Shown piece after piece: positions 11,541 through 23,109 of a stretch of DNA of 64,000 nucleotides. Origin of the DNA: Cordylochernes scorpioides (taxonomy: Eukaryota; Arthropoda; Arachnida; Pseudoscorpiones; Chernetidae); NCBI GenBank assembly GCA_030710605.1, contig CP092886.1, positions 55,767,956 to 55,831,955 on the forward strand. The letters are read 5' to 3'. Under the pieces are notes generated by a model. It worked only from the letters and a program-made list of their open reading frames with translations. It was not told the origin of the DNA and searched no databases. A program made the position numbers and the translations under genes. Numbering within the stretch: the stretch's first letter is position 1; the number at the start of each line of letters is the position of its first letter.

Positions 11541-13129
11541 TACTCAAATTCAATATATTTATACAGAATTGACGATATGAAATAAATAATTTTTATATGG
11601 ATATAAATAACTTTTGAGTGGTTTCTAGAATAACTCGGCCAGGAAATACTTAATTTTTTTTTTAGAAAATATATTTTCGGCTTATGTCAATTAATCATGG
11701 GGTTACTAGGCTAGAGCTGTAAGACACAAGGTCAGTTCTAATAGTTGAGATGGGTTGCCCCGTCCATCGAATGCCGTGGTGGTTTATGGGGCCGTAATGA
11801 GAAGGCGCTGCGGTAACATCTACTTAGACATAACCGGTAGCTCTTTGTTTGCCTTCATGCACTTACTTCTTCAGGGAATTGTTAAAGATGCTTCGAAGAA
11901 AACTGGAAGAACTACGATAGCCCTTTTTTTGAAAGTTGGTCATCAAATTTTGTCCAACTGCATCTACCTGCAAGGAATTCCTATTCTTTTACATCTTTTA
12001 AACACGAAGAGTTTTTTCTACTTGTAATGTTCTCTGGATTTGTCTTTTGAAATATTTGACGGAATGATCAAGAGTGTTACAACTCGGAATTGTCGTGATT
12101 TCAAATGTCATCAACACAATCTACCTATACATACACTTGAGTGTTATCACTGCGACATATTTGATGATTCCAGTCAATGCCGGTATATCCTGCTAACAGT
12201 AATGTGGTAAAATAATGACACAGATGTGTGTGACTTGTAGAATCTAACATTAAGCTTTTCCACAATTTTGAAATTTCATTTCTTTCACATCGTAGTCACA
12301 TCAATGTATTTCGGTCTAAGAAATATATTCGATACATTTTAATACAATTTCGGGAAACAAATTTACTGTAAAAATCGTGCAAAATTTATTAGTATTGTCT
12401 TTGTTCTATTTTTTAGAGTATAGACATTCACAATTCTAGAAGATCGACACGTCATTAGGTTACTCTGTTTACAAGAAGTGGTCAGAAATGTCCTCGAGTT
12501 GTTGGGCTGAGGAGAGTCGCCTTGGCCCATTTTATAAACCGATGTATATGTGAAATATTCACAAAAAAAAAAGAAAGCATTCTACATACATGTAAATAAA
12601 TTATGTAAAATCGAACTTATATAGATAATCCTCTACAGGATGTTTTTACCTTGTAAGAACTTGAAGATTTATTTAGTAAAATGGAGGAAAAGATGAATAC
12701 AACCTCTGAGAAAATGAATTACACGAGCAAGAGAAGCTAATTTTTCAGAGTGCAAAGGCTTTGATTTCCTATATTAATTTGGATTGAATGTTAGCTTCTT
12801 AGACGCTTTGTATTTATGTTATCGTGTTTTAAACATTGATGTTCAGTTTAACCCATTGTACAGAAACATTTCGGGTTTTCCTTGGCCATTATTATTATTT
12901 TTTGCACAGTCATTAATACATACATTTTTCCTGAAAAAACACTTCTCAAATATCCATAAACAAAATACAAGCCTATATAGAATTCAAAAAGTATTATATG
13001 TTGTTCAATATAATAAGTCTCATAATCGATTTTTTTTTTCATTGTTGCTATAATTATTTATAACCAAGCGCTTTGTGTTAAAAACTTGGCATATCCAAGC
13101 AGCAGATATAGTTTAGCATTCAGATCTGT

Positions 13130-13280
13130 ATAAGATCAGCGTGGCTCCTCCATTTTAATTAAACCGAGCGGCTCTCTTTGCACAGAGCTGGAGGGAGATA
13201 AGCACAAAGTATCCCAATGGGGCTGACCCCTGACCATATTTATCTGACACAATGCAATCCCCACGTTGGAATAAAAACTT
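13130..13280. promoter_or_regulatory. GC-richer patch, candidate conserved non-coding element
   Basis: Contains TTTTAATTAAACCGAGCGGC, GGAGGGAGATAAG and CCCCTGACC in an AT-rich background. It has homeodomain-like TAATTAA and GATA cores but no long open frame. Regulatory function is inferred only from composition and core sites. Confidence 0.25.
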
Positions 13281-14084
13281 GCCTCGGGTACCCATTACCA
13301 AGTTTAAAAAGAAGAAAAATTTTATTAAAAATTACTCTTTTTGAGGGAACCTTTTCTTTAAAAAATAAAGTTTGATAAGAGAGGGCATTCTCGCGCCAAC
13401 TTTGAGCGTATTTTTTTTTTTATCTTTGTTGTATAGAAGATGATAATGTGTATCCTTCCCTCTATCTACTTTCAATATTTCTTTTTAACTCTAAAGGGAT
13501 GACTTTAAACTAAATCAAATATTTTCACTTTTATCACCTGAGTTTTATTTTCTTCTGATTTTTCTACATTTTATATAGTCAAGCGATTTTTTAAAAAAAC
13601 TTTTCTCTTTACGTATTTCTTGACATCGCTAACAAAATTGAAACGATGTACTTAGAATAATTTTTTATTAATTATAAATGCATGAAGAATGATCAAAGCA
13701 TCCATTTTGTGAGGGTTTTCGCACCACCTAAAGTAATGACAAAGAAAAAAAGACGAAAGATGAAGGTTTATTAAGCGCGAGGCGCTATTAACCAAACGAT
13801 GTGGTTTCAACAAGACCAATTATCGTCCCGACGACGTAATCCAATCAACGCTTCTCTCTTTAATTATGTTTGATAGGAATTTCAGCGCCCATAATGACTT
13901 TCCTCTGCATTTTTTCTTAGTTGGATTGTCAACGTCCCACTCTAATTGTCCACATCTAATTGGGCTTCAGATTGACTTTACTTTTTTTTTTTTTTGCTCT
14001 TCCTCGTCCAAAATTTCCCCATCGATTCTTTCTGTATTATTATTATCATTTCTTCAAATCATCCATTTTTTCTGACCTTGAAAT

Positions 14085-14245
14085 AGCTCGAGATCAATCG
14101 GGGGAGCCTGGCAATGTAATTAACTAATTCTAGGAATGGCGCCATTTTGTTTTCTGCTTCGTTTGGTTTTAATAATGGCGGTGGGCAGACAGACCTACTG
14201 CTAATTGTGCCCGCGATTGTTTCTTTTGAGGTCTTCAGCGGTCAA
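14085..14245. promoter_or_regulatory. GC-richer patch, candidate enhancer
   Basis: Contains ATCAATCGGGGGAGCC, GTAATTAACTAATTC, TTTAATAATGGCGGTGGGC and CTAATTGTGCCCGCGATTG. Several TAATTA-type homeodomain cores are clustered. No coding frame. Function is inferred. Confidence 0.28.
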
Positions 14246-15119
14246 CTAGATACTTCCATGCCATATGGAAGACTACTGTATGATTATATTGGTTCGACTT
14301 GTACGAGAATCGCACATTGAACCAATTTATGGTTTGACAGTTCTGGTATCCTATAAACGGGTGGCGTTACTGATAAAAAAAATGTTTATGGCCACTAGAC
14401 ATGCGTCGGACCTGGAGGCTGTTGTTGGATTCTGTGCTGCCTGGAGTATGGGAGCTCCATCTATGCTTCCTTCCTGCGGTGAATCTGTATAAGACCGGTA
14501 GTCTTAATAAAGCTGTAGGTGTGTGTTTAAATGTTTATTTTAGTGTGAGCATTATCACAAGCGTATCACATTAATCTCCAGCACATAGCGAAGATTTTAA
14601 ATGGAATTAATGCTTCACCTATTTACACGGTGTAGCGAAAGTTCTCTTTCACTCCGGAAGCTTGCAAACATAACGGGTCTTAAGGATGATGCAATTCTGA
14701 GTTTATACAGGTTATTTGGTGAAATATCTCCATGGCAGGTATATTTCAATATTAAATGTTTGTTATTCTGATTTGCTGCATTCTAGATTGAGAAGGTTCC
14801 AAATGCTGGCTGGACCCGTACAGTAGTTTGAAGCAAAACATTTATGTTGCATCTCTTCGATCGAAAAGTTTGTACATATTTGACCAAAATTTAATTTAAA
14901 AATCCTAATAATAAGTAGCCTTCGCATTTATGTTATATAGTGGAAGATGTTCAAGTTTTCAAAGAATGTTTATATTGGGGAACACAACACTATCGTTAGC
15001 AGACTACCATCGTTAACCACCCGTGCTAACTGAACCAATGTATCCATCCTAGTGTTCTCTCTCAGAAGCCTAAGATATTGTTATAAGTTAAAAAAATGCG
15101 ATTCTCTCCATGGAATCTA

Positions 15120-15280
15120 TGCGGTGACATAATGAGGGCTTGTAGCCCAGGCGGTTGGTCGCTCTGAGAGAGGCCGCCGTCACCTAACAACTGGCAGTTA
15201 CGCAACCGGTGACAGCTGACACCTGTAATCCGCTACTAAGGCAATCAATCACAACTTAGAATGCAGCCCGCGATAATTTC
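15120..15280. promoter_or_regulatory. GC-richer patch, candidate conserved non-coding element
   Basis: Contains CCCAGGCGGTTGGTCGC, GAGGCCGCCGTCACC, CCGGTGACAGCTGACACC (CAGCTG E-box) and AATCAATCAC. Composition differs sharply from the flanks. Function is inferred. Confidence 0.25.
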
Positions 15281-15815
15281 CTGCACGACACTTCTTCTTC
15301 AAACCCTAAATTTACCAGAGAGCGAGGGACGTTGTTCCTAAACTGTAATGGATTTAAGCATGGAATATTCATCGGAGGCTTTGCCTTATGTAATCCTGGA
15401 ACTTTGTGAACAGAAGATAGCCATAAAGACTTATAAAAAAGAAGAGACTTTTATCCGAACAAAGTTATATTCAAATTCCAACTTTTAAGTATCTATTATC
15501 ACTTGCTTCATGTGCCTATCTATTTCTATGTTAATACTGAGCGCCTATTAAATATGAAAATAAAGCTATGCTTTTTTTTTTTGTAAAATTTGAAAACATA
15601 TTTTCTTTAAGTTGTAAAAATTATTTTTAAATTGTTGAAAAACTTTTTAAAATGACTTCATCAAGCCATATATCCAATATGACATATATTACACAAACAG
15701 TAAGATCTGCGTAGACTATATTTAATTCAATTCCTGGCGTATGTTGGTTGATTGTAACGTAAGTTTTGGCTAGGTACCTACTGAGATGCTATTTGAGTAA
15801 CAAATTAAAATAGTC

Positions 15816-16815
15816 GCAAAAAAAAAAAAAAAAAAGTTAATTTTTATTGAAAAAAAGGAAAAAGCTTTCCCGCGGTCGCGCTTCATCAGGCCAATGACTC
15901 ATCAAAGTCGAGCAAAATACAATTTAGATTCACTAAAATAAATAAAAAAAACTAAAATAAAACAAAAATACAATATTATTTCAACTGTAGAGGGTTAGTG
16001 AACAATCTCTGTGGCATTTTCTGCGTTGAATATACAGAAAGTGCTGAGGTAGATCAATTCTTCTGTTTATGCTGTTGTTGTCTTTGGAGATTAAAGATTT
16101 CAGGATGACACACACAAAAAGCCTTTATAAGGGACATGCCCCATACAGATTCTCCCAATTGGGTAAGGTAATAATCATCTTGTGTTATTTACATAGGTAG
16201 TAAGATAGAAATTTTGAACTCGCTTTACTCTTCGTCTCAAAGTCATTCAATTGTTGACTGGTCCTTACATAATGATGATCTAAAAAAATTATAGTAAGAT
16301 ATTGCCTTCGATTTGTTTGCTGATATTTTTGAAAACAATACGTAGGGTGAAATGTTGGTACATTTAATTTGTTGATATAGGGCCTTCCTTTCTTCATCAA
16401 GGGCTGTACAATTAAGCAGTTAATGGGTATGTTCTTCAGTAATTTCTTTGTCACAGAGTGTACATATTAGGTGTTTGCCCTCAAACGTTCGAACATGTTT
16501 TTTTTTAGATTTCAGGATGAATTTATTGTATTTGGAGAATATGTGTGTTATGGAAATGGTATGTGACATCCTGTAGATTGAACTGGTGGCCCGTAGATAC
16601 TTTATTGCCGAAATATTAAGGATTTTTTATCTTGGTTTTCAATATTACGGCTTCTTAGTTTTTATTCCTATTGATCTGCTTATCTCATCTATACTTGTTC
16701 TTTTCGACTCTGTATTATTCAAACTTTACTCTGTATTATTATTAGATTTGATTATGGGATTGATGAAGCGCGACCATGTGAAGGCTTGCCCTCTACCGCC
16801 TTTTTAAATAAAAGA
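15816..16815 (-). repeat. LINE 3' relic bounded by inverted GATGAAGCGCGACC motifs
   Basis: GGTCGCGCTTCATCA at about 15876-15890 and its reverse complement TGATGAAGCGCGACC at about 16760-16774 bound a segment holding a LINE C-terminal relic. Both boundary motifs lie beside A/T-rich tails. They may be ends of one element or of two inserts. The plus-strand open frame at 16586-16807 has no recognisable domain. Confidence 0.5.
16185..16500 (-). pseudogene. LINE ORF2 C-terminal zinc-knuckle remnant
   Basis: Read on the minus strand, a segment gives CTLCDKEITEEHTH then LLNC, a C-x2-C...H...C knuckle typical of the C-terminus of LINE ORF2 proteins, followed by A-LDEERKALYQQI. A stop codon lies between the His and the last Cys, so it is broken. 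The reverse transcriptase is missing, so this is a 5'-truncated, decayed copy. The knuckle differs in sequence from that of the 30.5 kb LINE, so a different family is likely. Confidence 0.65.
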
Positions 16816-17671
16816 AACTCTGCAAATAATTTTATTTTAATTTAAGTATAATTATTTGAAATTATATTTCAATATATTATAAGATATATACTCTTACTCT
16901 CTATTACATCATTTAACATTAAAGTATATCCTATATTTAAAATATCAAAAACCTTTGATTGCCGAAAAACTCAGGTGCAGTTTTACAATATGCGTACCTT
17001 ACACGTATCTCTGTAATGTCTTCCAAATAGATTGCTCGAGCAGGTTTTACCTCTGCAGTCGGTAGGCACTCAGGTCACCAGCGACCTCCAGACGGCCGGA
17101 TATTTTATTAAACCCGAGCGGTGGAAGTTCGCCGACACGATGAAGGAGACCTTAAGTGTGACTACCTGTTTGGAGAGATAAACTTGTCTTCTCAGCGGAG
17201 TATTGAACATTTAATGAAGCAAAAACGCAAACCTAACGCTTCACTCTTGATTCCTGTGCTAGACGCAGAGCTTCACATCTATTATCGAGCTGCTATCGCG
17301 TCTAGTGCTGACTTAAACTCTGGATAATATTTGATTAGATGAATTCTCTCCTTTCTCTCCTCAGAATATACCACGGTGTTCTCAGAGCACATCGAGAATA
17401 AATCTATTAGAGGACGTATAGATTCTAAGATAGTTTTAGTTATCCTCAACAAAGAACATTTTTAAAAACACCAACAGATTTTGTTTTAACACAACGGTTT
17501 CTTTAAAATATAAAACCAAGAATTATATGTCCAAGTGGATTATGATACGATCGTAGGTGTCTTACGTTTATAATATAAGCTATTCGATTATATCTCTCTT
17601 CAATATTGATACTTCGTTATAGTATAGGATATATAGGAGAATAGGTATATAGGAGAACATTAATAAAATAA
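16816..17671. other. Non-coding stretch
   Basis: AT-rich except for a GC-richer patch at about 17020-17165 (CAGTCGGTAGGCACTCAGG, ACCTCCAGACGGCCGG). The 68-codon frame at 17121-17327 shows no known domain and no splice context that I can defend. Confidence 0.5.
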
Positions 17672-18155
17672 CCAGTCAATCAGCTTACTGACTCCTACCG
17701 TTGAAGAAACTTTGATGAAACTCAGTAAATACAAGTGTAACATTCTAAGATTTTATATAACACACTGTATTTTGGAGCTTTGCACAATCAGCCAACTGAC
17801 TCCTACCGTTGAAGAAACTTTGATGAAACTCAGTAAATACAAGTATAACATTCTGAGATTTTATATAACACACCGTATTTTGGAGCAATGCGCAATCAGC
17901 TTACTGACTCCTACCGAAGAAACTTTGATGAAACTCAGTAAATACAAGTTTAACATTCTAAGATATCATATAACACACTGTATTTTGGAGCAATGCGCAA
18001 TCAGCTTACTGACTCCTACCGTTGAAGAAACTCAGTAAATACAAGTATAACATTCTAAGATTTTATATAACACACCGTATTTTGGAGCTTTGCGCAATCA
18101 GCTTACTGAGTCCTACCGTTGAAGAAACTTTGATGAAACTCAGTAAAGACATACT
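17672..18155. repeat. 108-bp tandem repeat (about 4.3 copies)
   Basis: The unit contains CTTACTGACTCCTACCGTTG, AAGAAACTTTGATGAAACTC, ATTCTAAGATTTTATATAAC and TGTATTTTGGAGC. Later units have small deletions (3 bp in one, about 20 bp in another). Because 108 is divisible by 3, an open frame of 108 codons runs through three units with a repeating 36-residue peptide. No start context, domain or conservation supports coding. Confidence 0.95.
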
Positions 18156-18629
18156 CGATACTTGACATTTATACGAGTTCAATGCTATAACTGTCATGAT
18201 CCCACAAATATATTCCTCTTTCAGAAACATTTGGATTTAAAGAAAATTTTTGCAGTATGAAAATATAACACCTCTTCACATCCATTTTATAAGTTATTTA
18301 TGAGAATTCACACAAACACATATAGTTGCTATTTGAAATAAATTAATGAATACACCGTTTTCAACGATACATATGTATATGTAGATAGGTAACGCTTTCG
18401 ACATATTTTAGTTAAGTTTCTTATCAAATATCTGTGCCATTACAGGAAATAAGCATTGAATATGATAACTCTTATGTGTGTTAGGGTATAAGGATTGCAT
18501 TTTTCGTCAACATATATTATAAATGATTATTATTTGTTGTTTCCTCAAATTGTTGTCGCATATATAGATATTTTTTTTATGAATAAGTTGTATTTTCAAG
18601 CGTTTTCTTTCCATCAGTGAATTTAGGAG
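18156..18629. other. AT-rich non-coding spacer
   Basis: Nothing recognised. Confidence 0.5.
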
Positions 18630-18940
18630 ACGAGGTTTGCTTCCTTCCAAAGAGCTGAGTGTTAATGGGTGTTTGTCCAACAATCACCCCGCCATTACTG
18701 CGCCGCCCAGAGACAACAAGTAATTAAGCCATCAGCCTAATCACTACCTTCCCCACTCTGAATACACACGGGGCGGCTCCTTTGGGCCTCCGATTGGGAA
18801 TCCGACTCAATTGGTCTCTTCAGCATGACCTCGTCCAGGCCGCAAACATTTGTCGGGCTTGCCCAACCTCCGCTTTTGTCGGTTTCTTCCAATACACTGG
18901 CCATTATGGTCAAATATAATGATGTCCTTGCCCAACCTAC
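18630..18940. promoter_or_regulatory. GC-richer patch, candidate enhancer
   Basis: About 300 bp of markedly higher GC with CACCCCGCCATTACTGCGCC, ACAAGTAATTAAGCC, CGGGGCGGCTCC and GACTCAATTGGTC. Homeodomain (TAATTA, CCATTA) and GC-box-like cores are clustered. No open frame of note. It is one of the strongest conserved-non-coding candidates by composition; function is inferred. Confidence 0.3.
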
Positions 18941-19581
18941 TTGAGGCTTCTTCCATATAATGGGGGAATATGACCAAACTTAAATGATCATGTACTCTTC
19001 ACACACTGAATGCTTACTATCTATATTGCCATGTCCAACATTACTATATATAAAAACCCTAATTTTTGATAGACCCTACCCTTATTTCTTGGTGATATTT
19101 AAAATAAATGTTAATCACATAAATGTCGCACACGCTATATAATTTCTATATCATTTTCATCTTTAGTGATATAGGAAACTTTCGTAATTTGAAGTTCTCG
19201 GAAGTCTTTTCTTATAAGGGAAGGGAAATGATAGAGAGAGAAGCGTTGCTTCCCTAAAATAAAGAGCATTTGTACAATTATAATATATAAGTAAGATGTT
19301 GTAATTGAATATATTAGTTTGAATCATCAGAAAATGTGTATGTTTGTAAAACACTAACGTATGCAAATGTTATTTAATCGTCAATGAGGTCAATCACTCT
19401 CTTCTGCAAAATTTCTTAAAGCCTGAACCTTCCAACCCAACTAAGAACCTGGATACAAAGGTATCGCTAGTTTATTTTTACTTTTATATTTACTTATTGG
19501 TTCACACATAAACACACACATCGCGTTCAGATATTAGGTTTGATAGAAAAAAAATTAAATAACTTTTGACATATAGGTATT
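18941..19581. other. AT-rich non-coding spacer
   Basis: No gene or TE recognised. The 67-codon minus-strand frame at 19163-19366 has no domain. Confidence 0.5.
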
Positions 19582-19656
19582 TAAAATGGCGTACCTGGAT
19601 CTGTAAAGAAAAAAAATTGTTTTTTTTTTCTTTACAGATCCAGGTACGCCATTTTA
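19582..19656. repeat. Perfect palindrome (27-bp arms extended by A/T runs)
   Basis: TAAAATGGCGTACCTGGATC at 19582 and on (arm to 19608) is the exact reverse complement of 19630-19656. Between them, an A run, TTG and a T run extend the stem to about 35 bp with a very small loop. It could be a foldback element; no other copy is seen in this window. Confidence 0.95.
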
Positions 19657-19872
19657 TATAATCTTAATTAATGGATCGCCTTTTGACTCAAAATATAGGT
19701 ATTTGTTTAGATTACGGTTATTCGCTACTTTTTAAAAACACTTTCTACTGATCTTAAGGGAATAAACATATTGGGAAGAGACCTGACTATATAATCAGTA
19801 GTGACATTTATCAATGGCGTCTGCAGGAGAACAAAAAAAAAGTTTGAAATGAGCACAAAAACCTTTCATTAT

Positions 19873-20003
19873 AGTAACTCATAGTAACTTATAGTAAACT
19901 CATAGTAACTCACAGTAAACTCATAGTAACTCATAGTAAACTCATAGTAACTCATAGTAAACTCATAGTAACTCATAGTAAACTCATAGTAACTTAGAGT
20001 AAA
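19873..20003. repeat. Short tandem repeat (AGTAACTCAT/AGTAAACTCAT)
   Basis: About six copies of a 20-21-bp unit made of ATAGTAACTC and ATAGTAAACTC half-units. Confidence 0.95.
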
Positions 20004-20041
20004 TGAGACTCTGCTTTGGACACGACAACAACAACAACATA
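20004..20041 (+). repeat. LINE family B 3' tail fragment
   Basis: CTCTGCTTTGGACACGACA followed by (ACA)n matches the ends at 41513-41600 (+) and 60122 onward (-). The latter joins an RNase H remnant, showing that this motif is the 3' end of a LINE. Confidence 0.6.
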
Positions 20042-20339
20042 GTAATTATATGGCCCTAGAGATATATTTTAACATTTGATCGAATCATGATAGGAAAAAA
20101 AAGTAGTGTAGTGAGCTTCACATAAAATTGCTACCTTTTTCAGGGTAGCAGCTCTATAGTACATATATGTCTGTACTGGGAGAAACTTGGTACTCTTATA
20201 ATTGGCGCATTTATGCTTTTATCCTGAATTCATTGATAATGTGCCATGAAATCTTTGATCTCTTAACAAATCCTCTCCGTTTATGCGACTGTTTCAAGCT
20301 GGTATAAAAGTGGCAAGTTTTGTACCGACCTACGCTCAA
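20042..20339. other. Non-coding spacer
   Basis: Nothing recognised. Confidence 0.4.
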
Positions 20340-20530
20340 TTCCAAGTCGAAGTGTTACGTCCAATTATGTTATCGTGTCTAACGCGAGGCAACAAAGAGT
20401 TGTGGCGGTCGCCTTATTACAGCCGTCAGGACCTCTAATTCCGGCCACAACTTGGCCGCCTTAATTAAAGCCGGCGGTGTGATGCACCGGCACGCGGCAG
20501 ATGGATAATTGGCCTCGTCTGCTTTTTCCT
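20340..20530. promoter_or_regulatory. GC-richer patch, candidate enhancer
   Basis: Contains GTTGTGGCGGTCGCC, TAATTCCGGCCACAAC, TTGGCCGCCTTAATTAAAGC and CACGCGGCAGATGG. Homeodomain cores are embedded in GC-rich sequence with partial dyad symmetry (GTTGTGGC/GCCACAAC). No long open frame. Function is inferred. Confidence 0.3.
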
Positions 20531-20823
20531 TTAATATTTGGTTAGGATCCAACGTGTGAGATACTCCCTGTGTAGGTATTCAGTTCTGTTTGTAATTTTC
20601 GTTTGTAAGTTTAGAATAAATCTGACCAGAAAAAATAATTTACATTGTTTCTTCATAGCTAACTTTTTTATATATATAAATAGAATACGATTTTTTTCAG
20701 AAATATATTTCATTATGATAATTTTTCAAGAGAAATATTTGAAATAATATTCAAGTGATCTTTATTAAGTATGTCCTTCATTTATTCCCTACAAAACCCT
20801 AGGAACATGTCATTTGAACATTA

Positions 20824-22144
20824 CGAGGTGTGTTCAAAAGGTATCGCGACTTTTGTGTTTTTTCAAATATTATTTTTTATTCATGAATACCTATTTTGTC
20901 CTCTTCAAAGTAATCCCCATGAGATATTATACACTTGTGCCAACGGGTTTTCCAATCTTCGAAGCACTTCAAAAAATCATTTTTTTTAAATCTTTTTCAG
21001 CTCCTCTTTCGATGCCGTCTTTATCTCGTCAAGCGTAGCGTAACGTCGTCCTTTCATGGGCCTCTTCAGTTTAGGGAACAAGAAAAAGTCACAGGGGGCC
21101 AGTTCTGGGGAATACGGTGGCTGCGGCATCATTAGTGTGTTGTTTTTGGCCAAAAAGTCGCGCACAAGCAACGATGTGTGAGCAGGGGCGTTATCGTGGT
21201 GCAAAAGCCAATTTTTGTTCTTCCGCAAATCCGGGCGTTTCTGGCGGATTGCTTCGCGCAAATTGCGCATAACTTGCAGGTAATATTCCTTATTGACCGT
21301 TCTACCCTGTGGCAAGAACTCATGATGCACCACGCCCCTGCAATCGAAGAAAACTGTCAGCAAAACTTTCACATTCGACCGAACTTGGCGCGCTTTTTTC
21401 GGTCTTGGTTCGTGCGGCAGCTTCCATTGAGGTGATTGAGCTTTGGTTTCCATGTCATAAACATAAACCCACGCTTCGTCACCAGTTATGACCCTCTGGA
21501 GCAAATTTGGGTCGTCGCGGACAGAGTCCAACATCTCATTAGCAATGTTCATGCTATGCTGTTTTTGGTCGCAATTGAGCAATTTTGGTTCAAATTTAGC
21601 GGCGACCCGTCTCATGCCCAAATCATTGATAAAAATCAAATGGCACGAGCCACTCGATATGTTTAGGTCCTCAGCAACTTCTCTAACGGTGATTCGACGA
21701 TTAGCCAATATCATTTTCTCCACTTCATTAATTTTTTCGTCTGTTGTTGAAGTGCTCGGGCGTCCGGCACGATCTTCGTTGTTCACATCTTCTCGGCCTT
21801 CTGAGAACATTTTGTACTACCGATAAACGTTGCTTCGGTCCAAGGTAGCTTCTCCGTATGCCACAGTCAACATTCGGAATGCATCCGCGCACTTAATTTC
21901 GTTTTTCACACAAAATTTGATACAGGTTCTTTGATCCATTTTTTTAATAGGTAAAAATCGAAGATGATCCAAAACACCTGCAAGCAAAGCAGCTGTCAAC
22001 AATTAAGTGAACATTCAAAATGGCCGAGCTTGTCGGCATAAGTGAGAGACATGAGTACCAACATAAAGCCACAAAAAGATCGAAATTCGAATATACGTAA
22101 CCCGCGAAAATTCAAAAGTCGCGATACCTTTTGAACACACCTCG
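20824..22144 (-). mobile_element. mariner element (1321 bp) with perfect TIRs
   Basis: Terminal inverted repeats of about 32 bp begin CGAGGTGTGTTCAAAAGG and are identical at both ends. Each is flanked by TA (20822-20823 and 22145-22146), the mariner target duplication. The length is typical of full mariner elements. The transposase gene is on the minus strand and carries disabling mutations (separate entry). Intact ends and few coding lesions suggest a fairly recent insertion. Confidence 0.96.
20877..21939 (-). pseudogene. mariner transposase, one nonsense codon and one frameshift
   Basis: Start ATG at 21939-21937 (MDQRTCIKF..). The N-terminal part encodes the helix-turn-helix DNA-binding region; the C-terminal part encodes the DD34D catalytic core: TGDEAWV, HHDNAPAHT and, 34 residues after that Asp, YSPELAPCDFFLF. 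WVYVYD and PHEPRPKKAR also match mariner proteins. An in-frame TAG at 21819-21817 lies where TGG (Trp) would be expected before YKMFSEGRE. Near the 3' end an A/T run has one extra base relative to the 22.36 kb fragment, giving a premature TAA at 20986-20988; in the shifted frame the usual C-terminus continues to 20877. Expected length is about 350 residues. It cannot make full transposase as read. Confidence 0.95.
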
Positions 22145-22360
22145 TATGTGAACAAGGATTTATTACGTAAACCAATGTTTTGATGAATATATCATCCACG
22201 AATAAAATTTGCGTACAACCAGTCGAGAGAGAAATATTGGATATTAACAAATATAATTGAACACACTTTATATGTTCCCAAAATATATAATTTTCAATCA
22301 TATATATATAATTCTCAATACACAGTTCTGGTATTAGGTATGCAGATAAGATGGCTACAC

Positions 22361-22566
22361 ATGACTTTTTCTTGTTCCCTAAACTGAAGAGGCCCATGAA
22401 AGGACGACGTTACGCTACGCTTGACGAGATAAAGACGGCATCGAAAGAGGAGCTGAAAAAGATTTTTAAAAATGATTTTTTGAAGTGCTTCGAAGATTGG
22501 AAAAACCGTTGGCACAAGTGTATAATATCTCATGGGGATTACTTTGAAGGGGACAAAATAGGTATC
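22361..22566 (+). pseudogene. mariner transposase C-terminal fragment, inverted to its neighbour
   Basis: Encodes the segment from DFFLFPKLKRPMKGRR to HGDYFEGDK, nearly identical to the C-terminus of the 20.8-22.1 kb mariner but on the opposite strand and without its frameshift. It starts at the third catalytic Asp and stops before the TIR, so both ends are missing. It lies only 217 bp from the complete element. Confidence 0.92.
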
Positions 22567-22874
22567 ATCCATTTTATTCTGCTTCTATTATAAATCCAGA
22601 AATGTAGAAGAAATTATAAAAAGATAATTGTATTTCAGAGTATATTTACTTGATAGATTTATATTTTACCAACTGATTGTGTGTGTGCGTCAACCTTCTT
22701 GGGGATGACTCTTTTTATTTTTCACTCATGAAAACTATTCTCGAATGATGTGTCCCCAGGGTTTGTGGAAAAGAATGAAAGCGAAAAATGATGCTCTTAA
22801 TAAAGAGAATAGTATTTCAAACATTTCATTTCATATTCCCATTATGATAAGGCACAATTTGGATTATAGATTAT
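22567..22874. other. Non-coding spacer
   Basis: AT-rich sequence; nothing recognised. Confidence 0.4.
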
Positions 22875-22996
22875 AAACACAAGGTAATAAGACCAAATAC
22901 AAATAAATAAATAGTGTGTGACGTTTCGGTAACAGCGTTGTTACCGAAACGTCACACACTATTTATTTATTTGGATTTGGTCTTTTACCTTGTGTT
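22875..22996. repeat. Long foldback palindrome (about 58-bp arms, 6-bp loop)
   Basis: The arms AAACACAAGGTAATAAGACC.. (22875-22932) and the matching reverse complement (22939-22996) are near perfect. The inner 38 bp, with GTGTGACGTTTCGGTAAC, is exact around the loop AGCGTT. There is no coding frame. It could be a small foldback transposon or a hairpin transcript. Confidence 0.95.
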
Positions 22997-23109
22997 TTCT
23001 CTAACCCCACTTTTAATATTATAATCACTCTGAAAAAACAAAAACAAAATTTTGTTATATACACTGAAGATTTCAAGAATATATAGATATTAATACATAG
23101 AATTTTTTT

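Larger units (their letters stand above)
11541..15815. other. Long non-coding stretch
   Basis: No convincing exon. The open frames at 11755-12027, 12784-13053, 13866-14075 and 14265-14492 lack recognisable domains. GC-richer patches are listed separately. At about 14475-14527 the order CTGTATAAGACC, GTCTTAATAAAG, GTGTGTG matches the 3' end of the 30.5-35.3 kb LINE, so a short 3' relic of that family lies here. Confidence 0.5.

Noticed and set aside
17712-18038. 108-codon frame with a repeating 36-residue peptide.
   Set aside because: Explained by the 108-bp tandem unit; later units shift frame and there is no supporting gene context.
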